Positions 44,101 to 59,100 are shown, numbered from the stretch's first letter. The stretch is DNA of 64,000 nt from Hymenolepis diminuta (GCA_900708905.1 CAADRB010000033.1:47369-111368); one strand, 5' to 3'. Numbers and translations are program-made. Notes: generated from the letters alone by a model not told the origin.

Positions 44101-47100
44101 ACAGTGAGAAAATTATGGTCTTAGAAACCCAGAACGGTCCCAACGGAGGTCAATAAAAACATGAATGCTGCTAAAAGCAACATTCCAGTAGGTTCAAAAT
44201 TATATGAACCAAATAGGGACTAGATGGAAACAACGGCAGGAAAACATATTTTGCAGATGGAAATGAGAAGTCACTTTATAAATACATTTTGGCAATTAAA
44301 TGACATGGGAAATCAGTAGACCATTTGGTCATTTTGCAAAAAGAAAATCATCTTTAACCCTGGGATAAGCACTTATGACACTTTCATTCAAAGGAGATAG
44401 GTATTTTCAAGGTTGTAAAGAATTATTAGAGGCTTGGTATTAGTTAGCAATATCTAAATCAATATATGGAGAAGCTTGGGCTCTTCATATTGCTGGAGCT
44501 ATAAAATAATCGAAAATGCCCCTTCTCATTTATGTATTTTATTATTGCAAATATGCTATTAAATGTTAACAATTATTTGTAAATGAACTGGAAGTTGCAT
44601 AACTTAATCTTAGGCCCTTGTAGTCAACATGTAGTATTAAGTTTTTAGTGAGAATAATTAAACGTAAATTATTAAATTGAAGGACTTAAAGAAATAATTA
44701 GCAGGTGTACAGTTTAATATCAAGAGACGATCTAAGGAAATAGATCTGGGAAAGGCTCTTCTATCCCGTTAGACTTTAAGATCGTTAAATTTTCAAGGGG
44801 ATATCTCAGTCAGAATATAAAAGTAGCTTTACTTAGTCTTGGTACTACTTAAGAGTACCGAGGAGTTACTTCGCGAAAAAATGCGAGACCTCGACTACAC
44901 ATAACGAATGGCGAATTAAACAGATTCAAGAATTTTCGCTGCCTAAAAATATTAGAACTATGTCTTCATCGGTAAATGACTTTTGTTAGCCAGACGTGAA
45001 AGACAGTAATGCGAGCAGTACTTATTTTATTGAAATACAAATTCTTAAACGCATGGGAAGGTATAATTTAGCGAAGGAAAATGAATAAATGCCAATGACC
45101 ACTAAAAGTGATTTACTTTATAAAGAAAAAAGTAAATAAACTGGAGTGCATGAAAATTTAGTTTTTTTTATATTTTTATCGAAAATTGTCGGATAAAAGG
45201 AATGAACAGAATAAATTAAGATACGAGGAAATAGGCTGATTTTTTAAAACCTCTAATCAGAAGAACATTAATTACATCCTATGACGTCATAAACGAACGC
45301 TTCCGTACTGCTAATCGGTAGCTATCTACCCAACTTATACCAATAGTGAAAAGTACCTTTTCTGTTTGTAAGTACCTTCACTCAACTTCCGAAAAATACT
45401 CTATCAATTTCAAGAACACAATAAAGAGCATACGAGCATATTCCATGAACTAGCTTAATCAGAATATATTGCTGACTAACCATTCATTTAAGAAAACTAG
45501 TTATTTAGAATGAAATTATTAATTTTTTTACAACACTTCCCTTGAATCTTGATAGATGAAGCGCATACCCTCGTACGCATAAAATCACATTTCGTATGTG
45601 AAATAATATTAACTAATTCCTTTTTTATGGTTTTAGAACTTCATGAACGCAAACATCTATGCAGAAACCAAACTAGTAAGGCACAAAAGCAATATGTATT
45701 TACCTGACTGTCGCTGAGTTGAATAAAAAAACAGTCATGATAGAATAAAAGATTAAACAGATCAATGAATTCTGAATCTCTTTTTACCAAACCCGACCAC
45801 TGAACACATAACAGATTGAAGTGGCAGCAATTTCACTCATACAAGTCAAAAAAAATTGTATTATAATACTTTTCTAGAGAAAAAAACATTACAATTAGAA
45901 GCCGATCCGTCATTTACGTCTAATAATATTTAAGATAAACGTGAATTCAAAAATCAAAATTGTGCTAACTATTCTGACTCTGGGAATTCGTATGCAATAT
46001 GAAAATTAAATAATGGAAGCAATGTTTCGGAAAATCTATTCCAATATGACTTTAACGTAGAGGGTGTGTGACTTACATCTTCAGTGAGAGAGCATTCATC
46101 TTCGAATATCACGAATTGGTGATACCGTTCCAAATCTGCTGAGGAAAGACGCTTGAGACTGGCAGCGACAGCCTAAAAGGAAATATTAGAAGGGTATTAT
46201 AATTATTTTGAAGCTAGTCAAGACAAATTAGAAGCATAGAGAATCGAAACTTCGTGAAACTAAGCTTCAAGTCGCTTCCCCTTGTTCTTTTTGTAATGAA
46301 GCCTTTATTTTTAAGCAAAATGTTTTTTCTGCTACAATGTTTGATATTATAATTTCCCAGCTTCACAACTTTGGAATTATTCTTATGGTATAGGCAGTGA
46401 TAAGATAATTATGAAAATAGCTTGGATAACACCCTCGTTAAAATTCATTGATTACCACATGCAATGTTAGGGGAATAAGTTTTTAATAATATGAAACCCT
46501 TCATATAAGCCTATAATAAATATTGAGTACACTAAATGCATTGATGACACTTTAAACCAAAATATTAAATCGGTCGATGCATTTTTAAAACTGATGGGTG
46601 AATAAATAATAGTACATGTAAACCGCAATTAAACTGACACTACAGATGTTTCTTTTTTTATCACATTAAACAATTACGAGGTGTACGATTAAAACCATCT
46701 TTATGGAATAGAAGTGAATCTCTTTTTAGTAAGAGTTTATGAATGACAGTAAATTAAACGCTTGAAATAAAGGTACCAATTTGGTGTGTTACCATAAAGT
46801 TACTAACGATGTGTTACCAACTCATTCATCAGGAAATTGCAAGGTTCTGATAAATAGCCCAAACTCAACCAACTAAAATAACTATTGGCTGTGAAACATA
46901 ATGTTTTAGAGCGACAAATAAGGGGACAAAGAGATTTGCTCTAAAGCGCAAATCATTTTGCGAAATGGCTGGTTCATCATTGACGGGATTGTTAGAAAAC
47001 ATGGGGCATGGGTTTGATTGACTACAGTAATACAAAAAACTTTACCATTTTTAATTGTGAGAAGCAACCGACATCGAATAACAGTAAGTCCAACAAATTA

Positions 47101-50100
47101 TAAAGGAGAGGGGAACAAAAAATACAAAGGGCAACGTCAAGGTATCAAAGAATCTTACTTCATTTGATTTTCGGACTTATATTGTATAATATTTGCAAAA
47201 TGGACACTTCGATTTCCAAAATTCAGTCTTCAGCACAGCAGAGATGAAATAAAAATTTTAGATTAACGGAACTCCGAAAACTATATTCACTGAAGGTGAA
47301 CCCCTCAAAGAGGTCACTCACGTTGAATTTGTTCTTTTTCGAACACAAAATACATTTTTTTAAAAATAATTCATCCGGAAATTTTTGAACTAATAGAGAT
47401 ATCTGATCCATTTTTATAATCTGATGTCTCGTAATAGTCTTTTGTGCAAGATGTTGACAGCATCGTCCTACAGTTAATTTGAGAATAAAATATACAATCC
47501 CTGTAGCGGAGATCTCGCTAGATCATTCCTCTGCATAAGCTTGAATGAGTCCTAATGAACATCGAACTCGTGCAAGCTTATAAGTCATGAACATTATGTC
47601 ATATATGATATGAAATGTATCGACCTACTGGAGTTAAATTAAAACGGCTCCTACCAATTTAAAGTAACAATAATTTATAAAAGTAAAGTTAAGTGGATTT
47701 AAATTCACTACAGTCGAATTCATTATTTTGCCCTTTAGAGCCGATTAGGTACCTTCTAAAAGTTCGCAATTAGAGAAGTTGTATGTCCTCTATTGGGAAT
47801 AACTTTTGAACTCCACGAAGATTCGATCAAATTAGCCTAAGATTACGGTGCTTAATAGTAAAACTAAATCGTTGAACCCAGTAACAACCATTAACATCAT
47901 AAAATGTCTCCTAATAGTTCCAAAACCGTTAAAGGCAAAAAACCTTCAACACCTATTCCAATTAGAAAAAACAGCACCCCGGCACCTCCCCTATTAGAAA
48001 TAGGTACTTTATTTCTCCTCTGTTGACCATTTAAACCAGTACGATTGACCACGCTATTTATTCAATGTGCACCAATAAGTATCGAATACGCTACCCCCAA
48101 CTTGGCAGACGCTAACGTTAACAAATAGGCCACTGGTATTGTAAAGGATCCCTTTTATCCCAAAACTTACAGTTGACATCAAAATCCACGAATATGCACC
48201 TAAATGTTAAAATGACTCTAAAGGAAAAGAGTGATATGAATGACCATCTCATTAAAAAGCAAAAGGACATTTCAAGCCAAAAGAGTTATAAATTATAAAC
48301 TATTCTGAAAGGAGTGCCAATATGCGATGAAGGACTAGAAAACATGTGGCAAATAGCCGAACTCAGAGAAATAAATGGGAGATATGGAGTTGGTATGCCT
48401 TTGGATATATATGCATATGGTTTCAGCCACTATCAGTCATAATACAAATTTTTTTCATAGATTGAAAAATATACGCACTAAATACAAGTTACAACAAGAC
48501 ACACTTAGCTGATTATTTCAAGAATTTGAAGAAAACTTGTGTGCGGTCACCCACTTTTGGTCTTTTAAATATAAGTAAAACCGGTCTGCAGACGCACAAT
48601 TTTCGACCGAGACTTAGGGAAGAAGCTTTAAAGGAATACTAATTCAGATTACCCCGAAAAGACGAAAATACACGTTATTAATTCATGATGCACAGCGAAA
48701 CCTATTTTAAACCGAAATTCCATGATAAATCCCTAGTGATTACAACCGGTAAATGAATAACAAGCTTCACACGACTAAGAAAGATCAAGAAAACAGCTCT
48801 GTATTGCAAATATAAAGATGAGAGGCTCTGCCACTCAGTATTTTAACTTTGGTTAATTGCAGTTGCATGCATTCCTCAGCTATCAAACGAATTATAACAG
48901 ATTTATTAAATACTGGATGAAAACCTTGAAAGTCGGCATCCAGCAAAATTTTCTTCTCTGTAATCTTAAAAAATAAACGAACTTGACTCACTCAAAGCCA
49001 TCAAAGTTTAGAGCCCAAATATACTCCAGGAAAATCCTTGATATTCATGACCGGAATCTACCCATTTCATTCTCCTCATCAATAGATGTCAGAAAATGAT
49101 GACCATTTATTAAAGTCGAATTAAAACATATCGGCTATTTTAGTAAATTGGATGCAACTGGTTTAAAAACGAACTTTCACAGAATCAAGACCTCAGATTT
49201 CAGTACTCTCAGTTTTTTCAAACATATGCTTTTAAATCAGATGTGTATTTGTGCGAATATTTAACATTTAGATAGATAAATGAATTTTAAAATCATGAAA
49301 GGATGGCATATCGGCATTCATCTTTGGTGGAGGCGACTTGTACTTTGGGAAAAATATGTATAGTGGACTGAAGCCAAAATTGTCCTCAGTTCATCTAAAG
49401 TTTGATTTACTTTAATCTAAATTACAGTTCCGTTCCTTGATCTAAGTGGATGACAAAGAGCAAATTTTGGATGAAACTAACCACCAAACCAATCAGAATA
49501 AAGCACATCAATAATTGGCTAATGATGGTTAAGAAGACATCTTATTGGCTCATTTCTATTCACTCCGATCATTGGTTGATACGTGGGCTACGATAAATCA
49601 GATGCGAGCCTAAAGTGCAATCGAAAATAAATTATTCAAATTTTAATTTTAATACCCGTAAAGTGCACTGAAAATTAGTGTTAAATGTTAAAAATTACCT
49701 TACAGAGTTATTAGGGGATGGCTTGAGTGTTCGTAAGTACAATGGATTTAGAGATCCGTGTAGAAACAAACCAGATAAGCATTAAAATGGGATGGAATAA
49801 ATATGTGGATAATTCTACTCGTAAGTCTTTCTGGTCTGCCAAGGACGGACACTTCGCTGATCCTATTGCTTCTCTGGCAGAGGATATAGTGATTGCCAAT
49901 CGCTTTGTATGACAGTAGTGTTATATGGAATTTTCGAATATGAAACTTCAGATTTCAGACCCGCAAAATATGATAGAGAGATTTGAAATTGCTTGGACAA
50001 CAGGGATCCCATAAACCTGTCCTCTTAATTGCTATTTGTTTATTAAATCAAAGAGAGTGAAATCCGATTATCCAAACTTTGTCAATTTGTCAACTTTGGG

Positions 50101-53100
50101 AAATAGTCAAGGAAAGAAAAGTTTGAGGGAACACGAATGCTTTTTTAACCTTATACTAATTATCTGAAGGAATTTATTCAAGAAACAAACAATTTTATCG
50201 GTAAAGACTAGGACAAATGAGTTCGAATGCCTAAAGATATAATGCCAGCCACTAACTATGAAATTGAAAATCAGTTTGCAAAAAGCATAACGAAATGAAT
50301 GCACGCATGCTAACTGCAAGGAGAGACATGGATTAACACATTCGTCCTTCTCGATCAGTATACTTCCAGATATGCACTATCGACTGTAATTAAACGTCAA
50401 CCGAATAAAAATATATGTACCATACTCCCGAATGTGACACCATATCCAATAAAAACCAGAACTTAAAGCAGCTTTCCAAATCACGATGTTTAGATAAATT
50501 CGGACAAAAGAGGTAGAGAGTGATCAACAGTTTTAGAATTCAAACCAATAAAGAAAAGCGATATCTTCAAACTTCGCAGGATCTTTTCTGCTAGATATTT
50601 AAAACTCTGCAGTCTGGAATAAGCAAAGGGGCAAATAGACGCCCCTAGACAATCGATTGGATTATGTCTTAAAGAAAAATTCAGTAAGGCGCGAAAAGAT
50701 GACGAATAAGTCCATAGCTCTACGGTATTTGTGAAAGTAATACACTCAACTCAGGAATGTCTTTTACGTCGCGCAGGTACGTCAATGAGAGGGAGAGTCA
50801 TAAAATGGACTGCAGAAACGTACGGATATACGTAACCTAGGCAGCAGTCCTTGTAGTCTCTGTCGCGCTTCATAACTATGCTTCGCGTCCAGGCAAAATA
50901 TATACACGCCGTGCGTACGCACTACCTGCAAAATTAATACGTTATTGCAGTTAACACCCAATTGGATCAAGACGGGCTGTTTAAGCGTAATAGTTGCTCC
51001 GGTTTTTGGAATGGAAATTTAATTAGGACGGTTTTTTTCCTAATTTTTTTTCACAAATGGTTTCGTCGGAAATCAAAAAGGAAACAGGTTAGAATCTCTT
51101 TTATATGCGTGTTCCGCTAATTCTTACCAACTATTATTACATGACAATTTCATAACTTAGTCGTATTACCTTTGCACCTTCATTTAACTTGACATCCGCA
51201 CATTTTTATAATATGCTGAATGGGTCCGATTCCTCTTTTCTTCAACTAATCAACTCAAAAGCAGGAGTATTTACTCGATTTCCCTCCGTGTACACTATTA
51301 GAACCCTTTTATCTAACAATCAATTGGGACACCACCTGATATGATAATTTTTTACATACGTAATTGAGCCAATAAATTATAAGTATCGATTAAATTAATT
51401 AAATTTTTTGCTTATACGATATGGACTAACATGTAATTTAGATTTTTCGATAATCTACTTTCTTGATGAGTAGATTAGAGATAAAAAGAGCCGCTTCCGT
51501 TCAACAAATTACTTCTCATTTTTAAGTTGGTGGTGGAATCCGAACATGATCATAGATTTACAACGTTTACTTGCAAATAAGTATTTTAGAGACTTAAAAA
51601 TGTTCTTCGATCGAATGTAAACTCTGTCGGAAATTAAAGTCTACAAACTACTAGTTAATAAATTAATTTCAATCGCTCGTTTGAAGGGTATGAACTAAGT
51701 AATGGAAGCGTAGTTCTCCAGAATATAGACCCTTATTCAAGTAAAAATTCTACCTCGGATTTCAGATACCCTATTCAAAACTGTCCTTTAATCTATAATG
51801 AAGCATATCCATTTCAGATCACAAATAACCAAACAAAGGTTTTACTCCATTTCAAACGCTATGTTTGATTCGCAAAAGATGTATGAAAAGGATAAACAAA
51901 ATTTTATGTCCCATTTCTAATCCTATCCCATATTTTCTAGTCATATTTAGCCCTATTTGTAATACCTATAACGGATTTTACTATTGCAAACACGTTGATG
52001 AACTGAAATGAAATTTTAGTGGAATGCATACTTTTAATTTTAAATCTATCTTTATTTCAGAATATTTTTAAATCTAAGAAAAAATTGAGTGATTTATAAT
52101 TGAAAGATCTATTTTGTTTATTCTGATAATCAACATTGCAACAAGTTATTAAAAAATTCACGACCTCCAAGGGTTTCAAACCATTTGCGTTATATTGATG
52201 AGCAATCAGTACCCATGAGGGAATTGAGGGAGATCATTGGAGATTACAGATTTCAGACAAACTTTCCAACTTAAAACAGAACTCGATTTTATTATCCAGA
52301 ACAACCTAAGCCCGTTATCTGTGCTTAAATTAAATTGTTAAGAGATAAAATGGATCCTTACTTAATTATGAAACCATCACAAATATTTACTTATCACGTT
52401 TATTTCGATTACGACAGTATAAATTCGCAGAAGAACTGGTCAGTAACAGAATAAAACCTTTTCGACGAATATATATTTCGAATTTGTAAAGATTTTAAAT
52501 CCGGATGATCTAACAATAGAATAATTAGAGACACACGTATTCACTTATAATATAACCACCGCAGCTATCCATGACATATTCGAGTTAAGGGGAAAGAAGA
52601 ACCTGAACCACTTGAAGAGGTTAAAAAGTCACCGATTTTACAATAATAGTCAACGGCTTTCTATAATTTGGAGGGAAAATGAGCAAATGGACTGATAAAT
52701 TTATCTCTTTTAGCACAACAAGCCCTAACGTAAAGAGTAGACCATGCGTACTTTAAAGGAATTAATTATTTAAATACCAACTCACATCTTCTACCGACTC
52801 ATATTGATAACATGAGGTGAGGTTGACCTTCGACCAATCGATAATAACATCATCAGAGGCACTACGGAAGCCACGGGGTCCCAAGTAGCTGGAAAGAACA
52901 AAGGTTGGAAGGGCAAGAAGTCCACCCAGTAGCGAGGCGGCTAGTGGAGAGCCTCGGCAAAGAACTGGGAGTTCGGCATATACTCCACCAGCATTCATTA
53001 GACAATCTCGAGAAACGCGAGCCCGTTTGGAAATGAGAGTGGCTACAGCTTCTGAGTCCATATCGGCCTCAACACATTCCTATCGTTAAAAAAAACATTT

Positions 53101-56100
53101 CTGAGTAAAGAGAGAGAACAAATGCCAACAACTATTTTTAAATTTATACCAAGCATGTTAGCCAAGTTAACAAGTCTAGTTATCTCAACTCTGCTATAGT
53201 AAGATCACGTAAGCTGGATTACGTGATCATTCCGCTATCTGATCGACCATAATAATCAAACAATCGGCCAATAAACACTGGATATCGTTGAAATGAATTT
53301 TCTCAATGAAGCATCTAGTAAACGAATTAGGAAGGTGATTAAGAGAGCATGTCCTAATCATCTGCGTCTCTGAATATCGGTAGATATTTTAAGATCGCAG
53401 TAACTTTGTCGCTTTTTCTATCGGATAGATCCAAAACTAGACTTCAAAAACTCTGTTTACAAAGCTGAAAATGTGAAGACACATTTCCAATCACTTATAA
53501 ACTGGGAAGAAAATTGACTGGGGGGGAGATTTAAAATTTTATTCTTTAATTTTATGAAAGAGTAAAATGTTTTAAATGGAAAAATGAAAAATCAGAACAA
53601 ATCAAACTTATGTGCGTTTAACTTTAACGCCAATTTTTATTACCCGTAACTCACTAGTTACGTGTGGCCTGAATCAACAGATATAGCCATAAGAGATAAA
53701 GGGAGGGAGTTGCACTTTATGTACCACGGCAGGGCTATGAGACGCATACTACTTATTCATACCATTTTAAAAGGTCGTATTTGAGAAAAGATTTTGGCAA
53801 GGATGCATAGCTATAATGTTACTATAAAAGTTACTGAAGGTAGATGAAAGGTAAATTGGAGTTGTGATAAAAAAGACTGGAAAAAATGCTCGTCGGAGGC
53901 CAAGTGAGATGAAGTGATATACGGTTAGATTGATCGACCGATATTTCAGTGGACACTTGGGTTAATACAAATAGTCGTAGAGACTGACGAGGACACAAAG
54001 GGGTAGGGTGGTAATTTTGGAAGATATCATATATTTGACCACACACTTTGATAACACAACGGGTGGTAATCGACTATTTAATAGCGCAGAACTAGGAGCT
54101 ACCAGCCTTTTACCCTAAAGGCCACTATAGGATTATCACAGTTGAGAGGGGGAGTGCATACGCACATGCCTGACTCATTAAGCACTTAGACGAGGAGAAT
54201 TGACCTTATTCATTTCCTCAGAGGGTCTCTAACAGGCCCACCTTATCTATGAGGCTAATCTAATTTTCATTGGTTGCCTTGATATAAGTTAAAGGTTCTT
54301 TTGGGCTAGCCAATAGGAGTGGAGCTTGACTAATAAATTATTCACCACAGTACCATAAATACTAATGTTTCTAACATTTTACAAAGATCGACATAGGGAC
54401 TTTTTCAGACCTGCTTATAAAGGGATCCCCAGTATTCAAGCTTCAAGTGAAAGCACTCCATGGGTGCGTATAGGCATATATTTTAAGCACATTTAATAGA
54501 AAATTTCAAGTGACTCCTCAGCCACCTCTTGCAATTGGCTTAACTTATTCTATTCCACATCATCGTCTTTGTTATATTATGACATGAACTAGATTAAACA
54601 GAACTGCTTTATATCTTGTACATAAAATTATTGCTCAATAACCAAGGATTGGTGAAAAAAACACTAGCGGGGAGTATTCTAATAGTCACATACGCCTGAA
54701 TCCTAGAAGTGAAAATAGGAAGAGAGGGGGGGGAAGGGGGGGGAGGTTTCATCTTGTTATATTTATAATGTCAGGATAGCGCCTCATTTGACTTATCTCG
54801 GGTAGAGAGAATACCCTAGCAATCAATATAGTCACTGGCCAATTAGAACGCACATGAGCATACTATCTAAGCCATGAAGACGGGAGTGGCATCAACACTC
54901 AACCTTTAAAAATTGTGACCTGTAACGTATGCCTTCTTCAACTATCAAAAGAACTAGAACAATAGGCTTACAATGCATATGATAACGAACACAAAAATGA
55001 CGGAAGACCTTCGTTAGGGAAAACCGATATCCAGTGCAAGTGTCCACCAATAACATTCATAAATAGACTTCAACCAAACTGATACACTCAACTATCTTGG
55101 ACAAAGAATTGCTGAGACATATTCACCACTCTTACTTCATCTTTGATACATGAACAACAAACATTAGTCGGCCCTTTTCTTTTCATCTAACCGATAAAAT
55201 TAAGGCAAAATTAGAGAGTGGTATCTTATCGATCACCTGACGGCCTGAGACGGAAGGAAGAGACATCTCATTCGACTTACCTTTAACAGAGAGAATATCC
55301 TAGCAACTGAAACAGTCATTAATCACTAATGTTGGATGTTCTATACAGTGTACACACATAGGTTTATCACACATGCTAAAAGCACATTTAGGAAAATCTA
55401 TGAGGCAAATGCCCTATCATGGTAAACTGTACACATAGGACAGGAGTATGAACTTGTTGAAGTTGCCGCAAACCGGTCTATCTGGGTTTTCAATAGTCAA
55501 TCAAAATAACCAGATGTAAAACAACAAGCTTAACTCCCCGTGTCATAATTCGGCCCCCAGTTTTCATACTCAGATTTTTTTTCTTACGTTAATGTTTATT
55601 CCCCCTCTCTTCCTTATTCTTATTTATGGTTTATGACTTTGGAGGCGCAGTCAAATCAATTTTTTATCGGAGAACACACACTGACGTGGATGACCAATGG
55701 CACAGGTTAATTTTGATAAATGAAAAGGAGTGGCAGAATGATAGTCTCTTATCAGAAAAGTTACAGGATACATTACCTCCCTGGCTAAGGAATTTGTTTG
55801 TTTCCACTCAACCCTTGGACTTCTAATTTGGAAGAAGCAGTTGTCTACTTGTAGCCTTTATTAATTTTTCGTTTTACAAGAAGTGACAGGGTCACCTCTT
55901 GCAAACCATTGACATCGGACTAATTGACATTTAAATCATTTAATTTAACCATCCTGATCGCCATCAAAAGAAATAATGCCCCAAACACTTGTGCATGTGA
56001 TACTCCACAAGAGAAGGCAGTTACCGGAATTCAATAAATCTTCTTCTCTCTTTACCCCTCCCAATTTCAACATACTTCATAAAGCATATATTGATTCAGA

Positions 56101-59100
56101 AGGTCCTTTCCAACAATTTTGCTTCAAAAGTACAAGCAAGGAATGAGCTATTGTTGATCATGTTAAAAGTTCACAAAAAAGTTTTTCTCGAGCACAGGAA
56201 TTTCCTATTCCTTTTTGTTCAGTAATAGTGTCCACTAATTCTACAGGTAGTGACCATGGTGAATAGCAAATTAAATTTAGACACAGACTGTCGTAAAAAA
56301 GCATTTCAGAGCACACCGCTAAAAGTTGTTGAATTTCGTATGATTATAAAGGTAATTAAGGAACGAACGTTATAAAAAGTATAACCCCAAACTATTCAGA
56401 ATATAGTGATGAAAAGAAATTTCGATAATTATTTCTTCCCGTATCTAGATTGGTACTTATGCAGTGGCGGTGAACAAGGCCTCAGAAATTAGATGTACGT
56501 ATTTGGAATAAAACATTTGCCTGAAAATTGTTCATATGAACATTAATTAGGGAAGAAGTGTTCTAAAACTGATAGCGAGAGGTTTCGGAACACTCGATTA
56601 CGACGTAGTGAACTATACGTAATAAGTAAAAAGTGGTCAACCTGAAGAATCCTAAAACCAACGGGGATGGGGCCATTTAACACCTCGGACTTCTACTCCC
56701 TATTTTTATTCAACCACTTTTCCCAATTCACTTTCTTTTTAGACCATTCTATTGTTTCTTAATTTTAGATGCTTCCACGTAATTAATAACGATAAAACTG
56801 CCTTGAGTAATAACAATCTTCACGGTATAAACCGTCCACTAAGAAGATGATGACTATAGCAACGATGAAAAAGTGCGTTAGAGTACATCGACACCTTAAA
56901 ACCAATCGGCGGATAACCAGTGACGGAAACAACTACCACGTTGAGGCTCTTATGCAATTTTTTACATAAGGTGAACAAAAAAAGACAGTAATCATTTATC
57001 CGAACTTTATTCACTATCTCTCTCAAGCTGTTAGTTACATTTAGCCCAATTAAAAGAGGAAATAAGTTTCTAAACTGAAGCCAAATTAAGTGGCATTTTA
57101 GGAGGGACGAAAAATTCTCAAAAGGCAGTCATATAGGCCGTATAGTAATAATCTATATGATCGCATTAATGAGCAAGTTATAAACTCTCTCGTTTATGAC
57201 TCTGATTCAACAATATGAATTCTATTAAATAAAAGATTGGGAAATAAGGAAGGCCTTAAACATGAATTTAACTCAAAAATCTTAACTCAGGGGCTAAAAG
57301 GCTAACAGTCGCTGGAAACTATAACACCCTGATACTGAAGCTGAACTATAACCTCCTCAGAGTTCCATAACGAAACCATTAATGAACAGAAATCGGTCCC
57401 GAACTGAACTGAAAATAAACCATTATTTCAAATCAACCAACTTATAATAAAAGCAATTTGATTTGATCGTTCTTAAAAATAATCAATTTTTTAATTATAA
57501 GGACGAGAGGCATAAATATTCAATTAAATATAAGAGATTTACCATTTTAACTGGAGTAGAGACCCTCTGCAGAATATTCATATCCCTCGAAGTGGCTACA
57601 AAGGCCGCGGGAAGGCCGGCCAATGAACTGATAATACAATCATCCCAAACATCATCCAGTACAACCAGCAGAAGTGTCGTCGGCGAGATGGTGTGAGTAT
57701 CAAACACCTCGGAGCGTCGATACTGTTTGGCGATGAGCATTTTATGCAGAAGAGAGGTCATTTTATTTATCTCTGATTCCATACCACCACTTCCCCCACG
57801 AAAGGGATCGTCGACAGAACTGCTTCGACTGCTCATAATGACGTTATTTCCACGATAATTTGCAGTGCTGCTTTGTCGAAGGAGGGAAGAACGATTTCCT
57901 GGACTGGAAGAGGTAGAGGAAAGGGCATCGACATGTTCAATCAAGGCAGAGAGAACATCAATGGTTTGTTGAGTGGGTTCCACGTTGCGTCTTTCTCCAA
58001 CACGTAGCCACACAACGCCTGAAAGAAAAGAAGTATTGACTTTGGGCTGTAGCAATACTACTGGCCACCGTTTAATCCAGGGACAAAATTCATATTAACA
58101 TTAGTCAATCAACTGTTAATGGACAAACCTTAAACAGAACTGGAGTCTTCAAGCTCCTTACATTAAATATGGTTGTCCAATATACCCTTTTTCTCCACTT
58201 GGCTTTTGGTCTTCTGATCTTTTGATCTTCGATTTACTTTTGATAAAGTTACCAAATCTGAACGTTTTACATATTGTTGTCTGTCGGCTATTTGACTGAC
58301 AAGACAAGATGATCAATTTTTCTAAGGGAATAGAGCAAATGAAGACTTCAGTTTTGGGAAAAACAACTGAAAGAATCTTGGGTTCAAATGAAGCGATTCT
58401 CCTGATTTTCAGATCCTACTCTTAGACATTACGATAACTTTTCTAAGATATTTAACATGGCGCTGTGGTAATGGATCCAAATATCAAAATATTGCTTAAC
58501 TGAAAAACGCAAAAACGTACAAGAGTTACGAAATTCATACCAGTGGGAAAAAAAGACAAAATTCACTAGAATAGGAATTAGATGACTGCATCTACCAGTG
58601 GGGAATCGATATAAGCATAGGAATTAATATAAAACATCGATAACAAAATTGCAACAGTAGACCTTCTCCAACAATTCAAATGTTCTCAAATTGCTATCTC
58701 TAGTTACATGTAATGAAGTAATAAGAATAAAGAATATTTCGGTGTAAAAACACCAACCTCCAGAGAACATATCCTTAAGGAGTTGTCGATTCTGCCGTAG
58801 CACAGCAGCCGTCATAACTGACTTTCCTTGGCCAGGGGGACCGTAGATAAGGAACCAAGCATTAGTGGGAATATCAGGATGAAGGCTGCCATCATTATCT
58901 AGTGAACCATCTTGACGGCAGAGTGCAGAGGGTGGTCGAAAGGTACTTCCTAGCCAGCGGAACCCATCTGTCAACTTTGCGATTGTCTGTGGTCGATTTG
59001 TGTAGTAGGTTGGTCGATCAGGTACAGCACCACGTAGCAGGGTTTCGTGAATATCTGTGAGGCTTGAATGACGATTTCTAGAAGTAGAAAGAGAGATCTT

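Larger units (their letters stand above)
33513..46076 (-). other. APAF-1 intron 5 (12.6 kb)
   Basis: The longest intron. Contains (TTA)n-type simple repeat (33753-33777), repeat family A copies (34548-34760, 43421-43900), SINE-like family B copies (35996-36185, 42545-42740) and the repeat-unit array at 36320-39070. The stretches 39100-42500 and 43900-46070 are AT-rich with nothing recognised. Confidence 0.65.
53080..57542 (-). other. APAF-1 intron 3
   Basis: 4463 nt. Holds a perfect hairpin (53203-53228), a region of diverged repeats (about 54050-55920), G-rich tracts (54721-54747) and an unassigned plus-strand frame (55626-55826). Confidence 0.6.
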
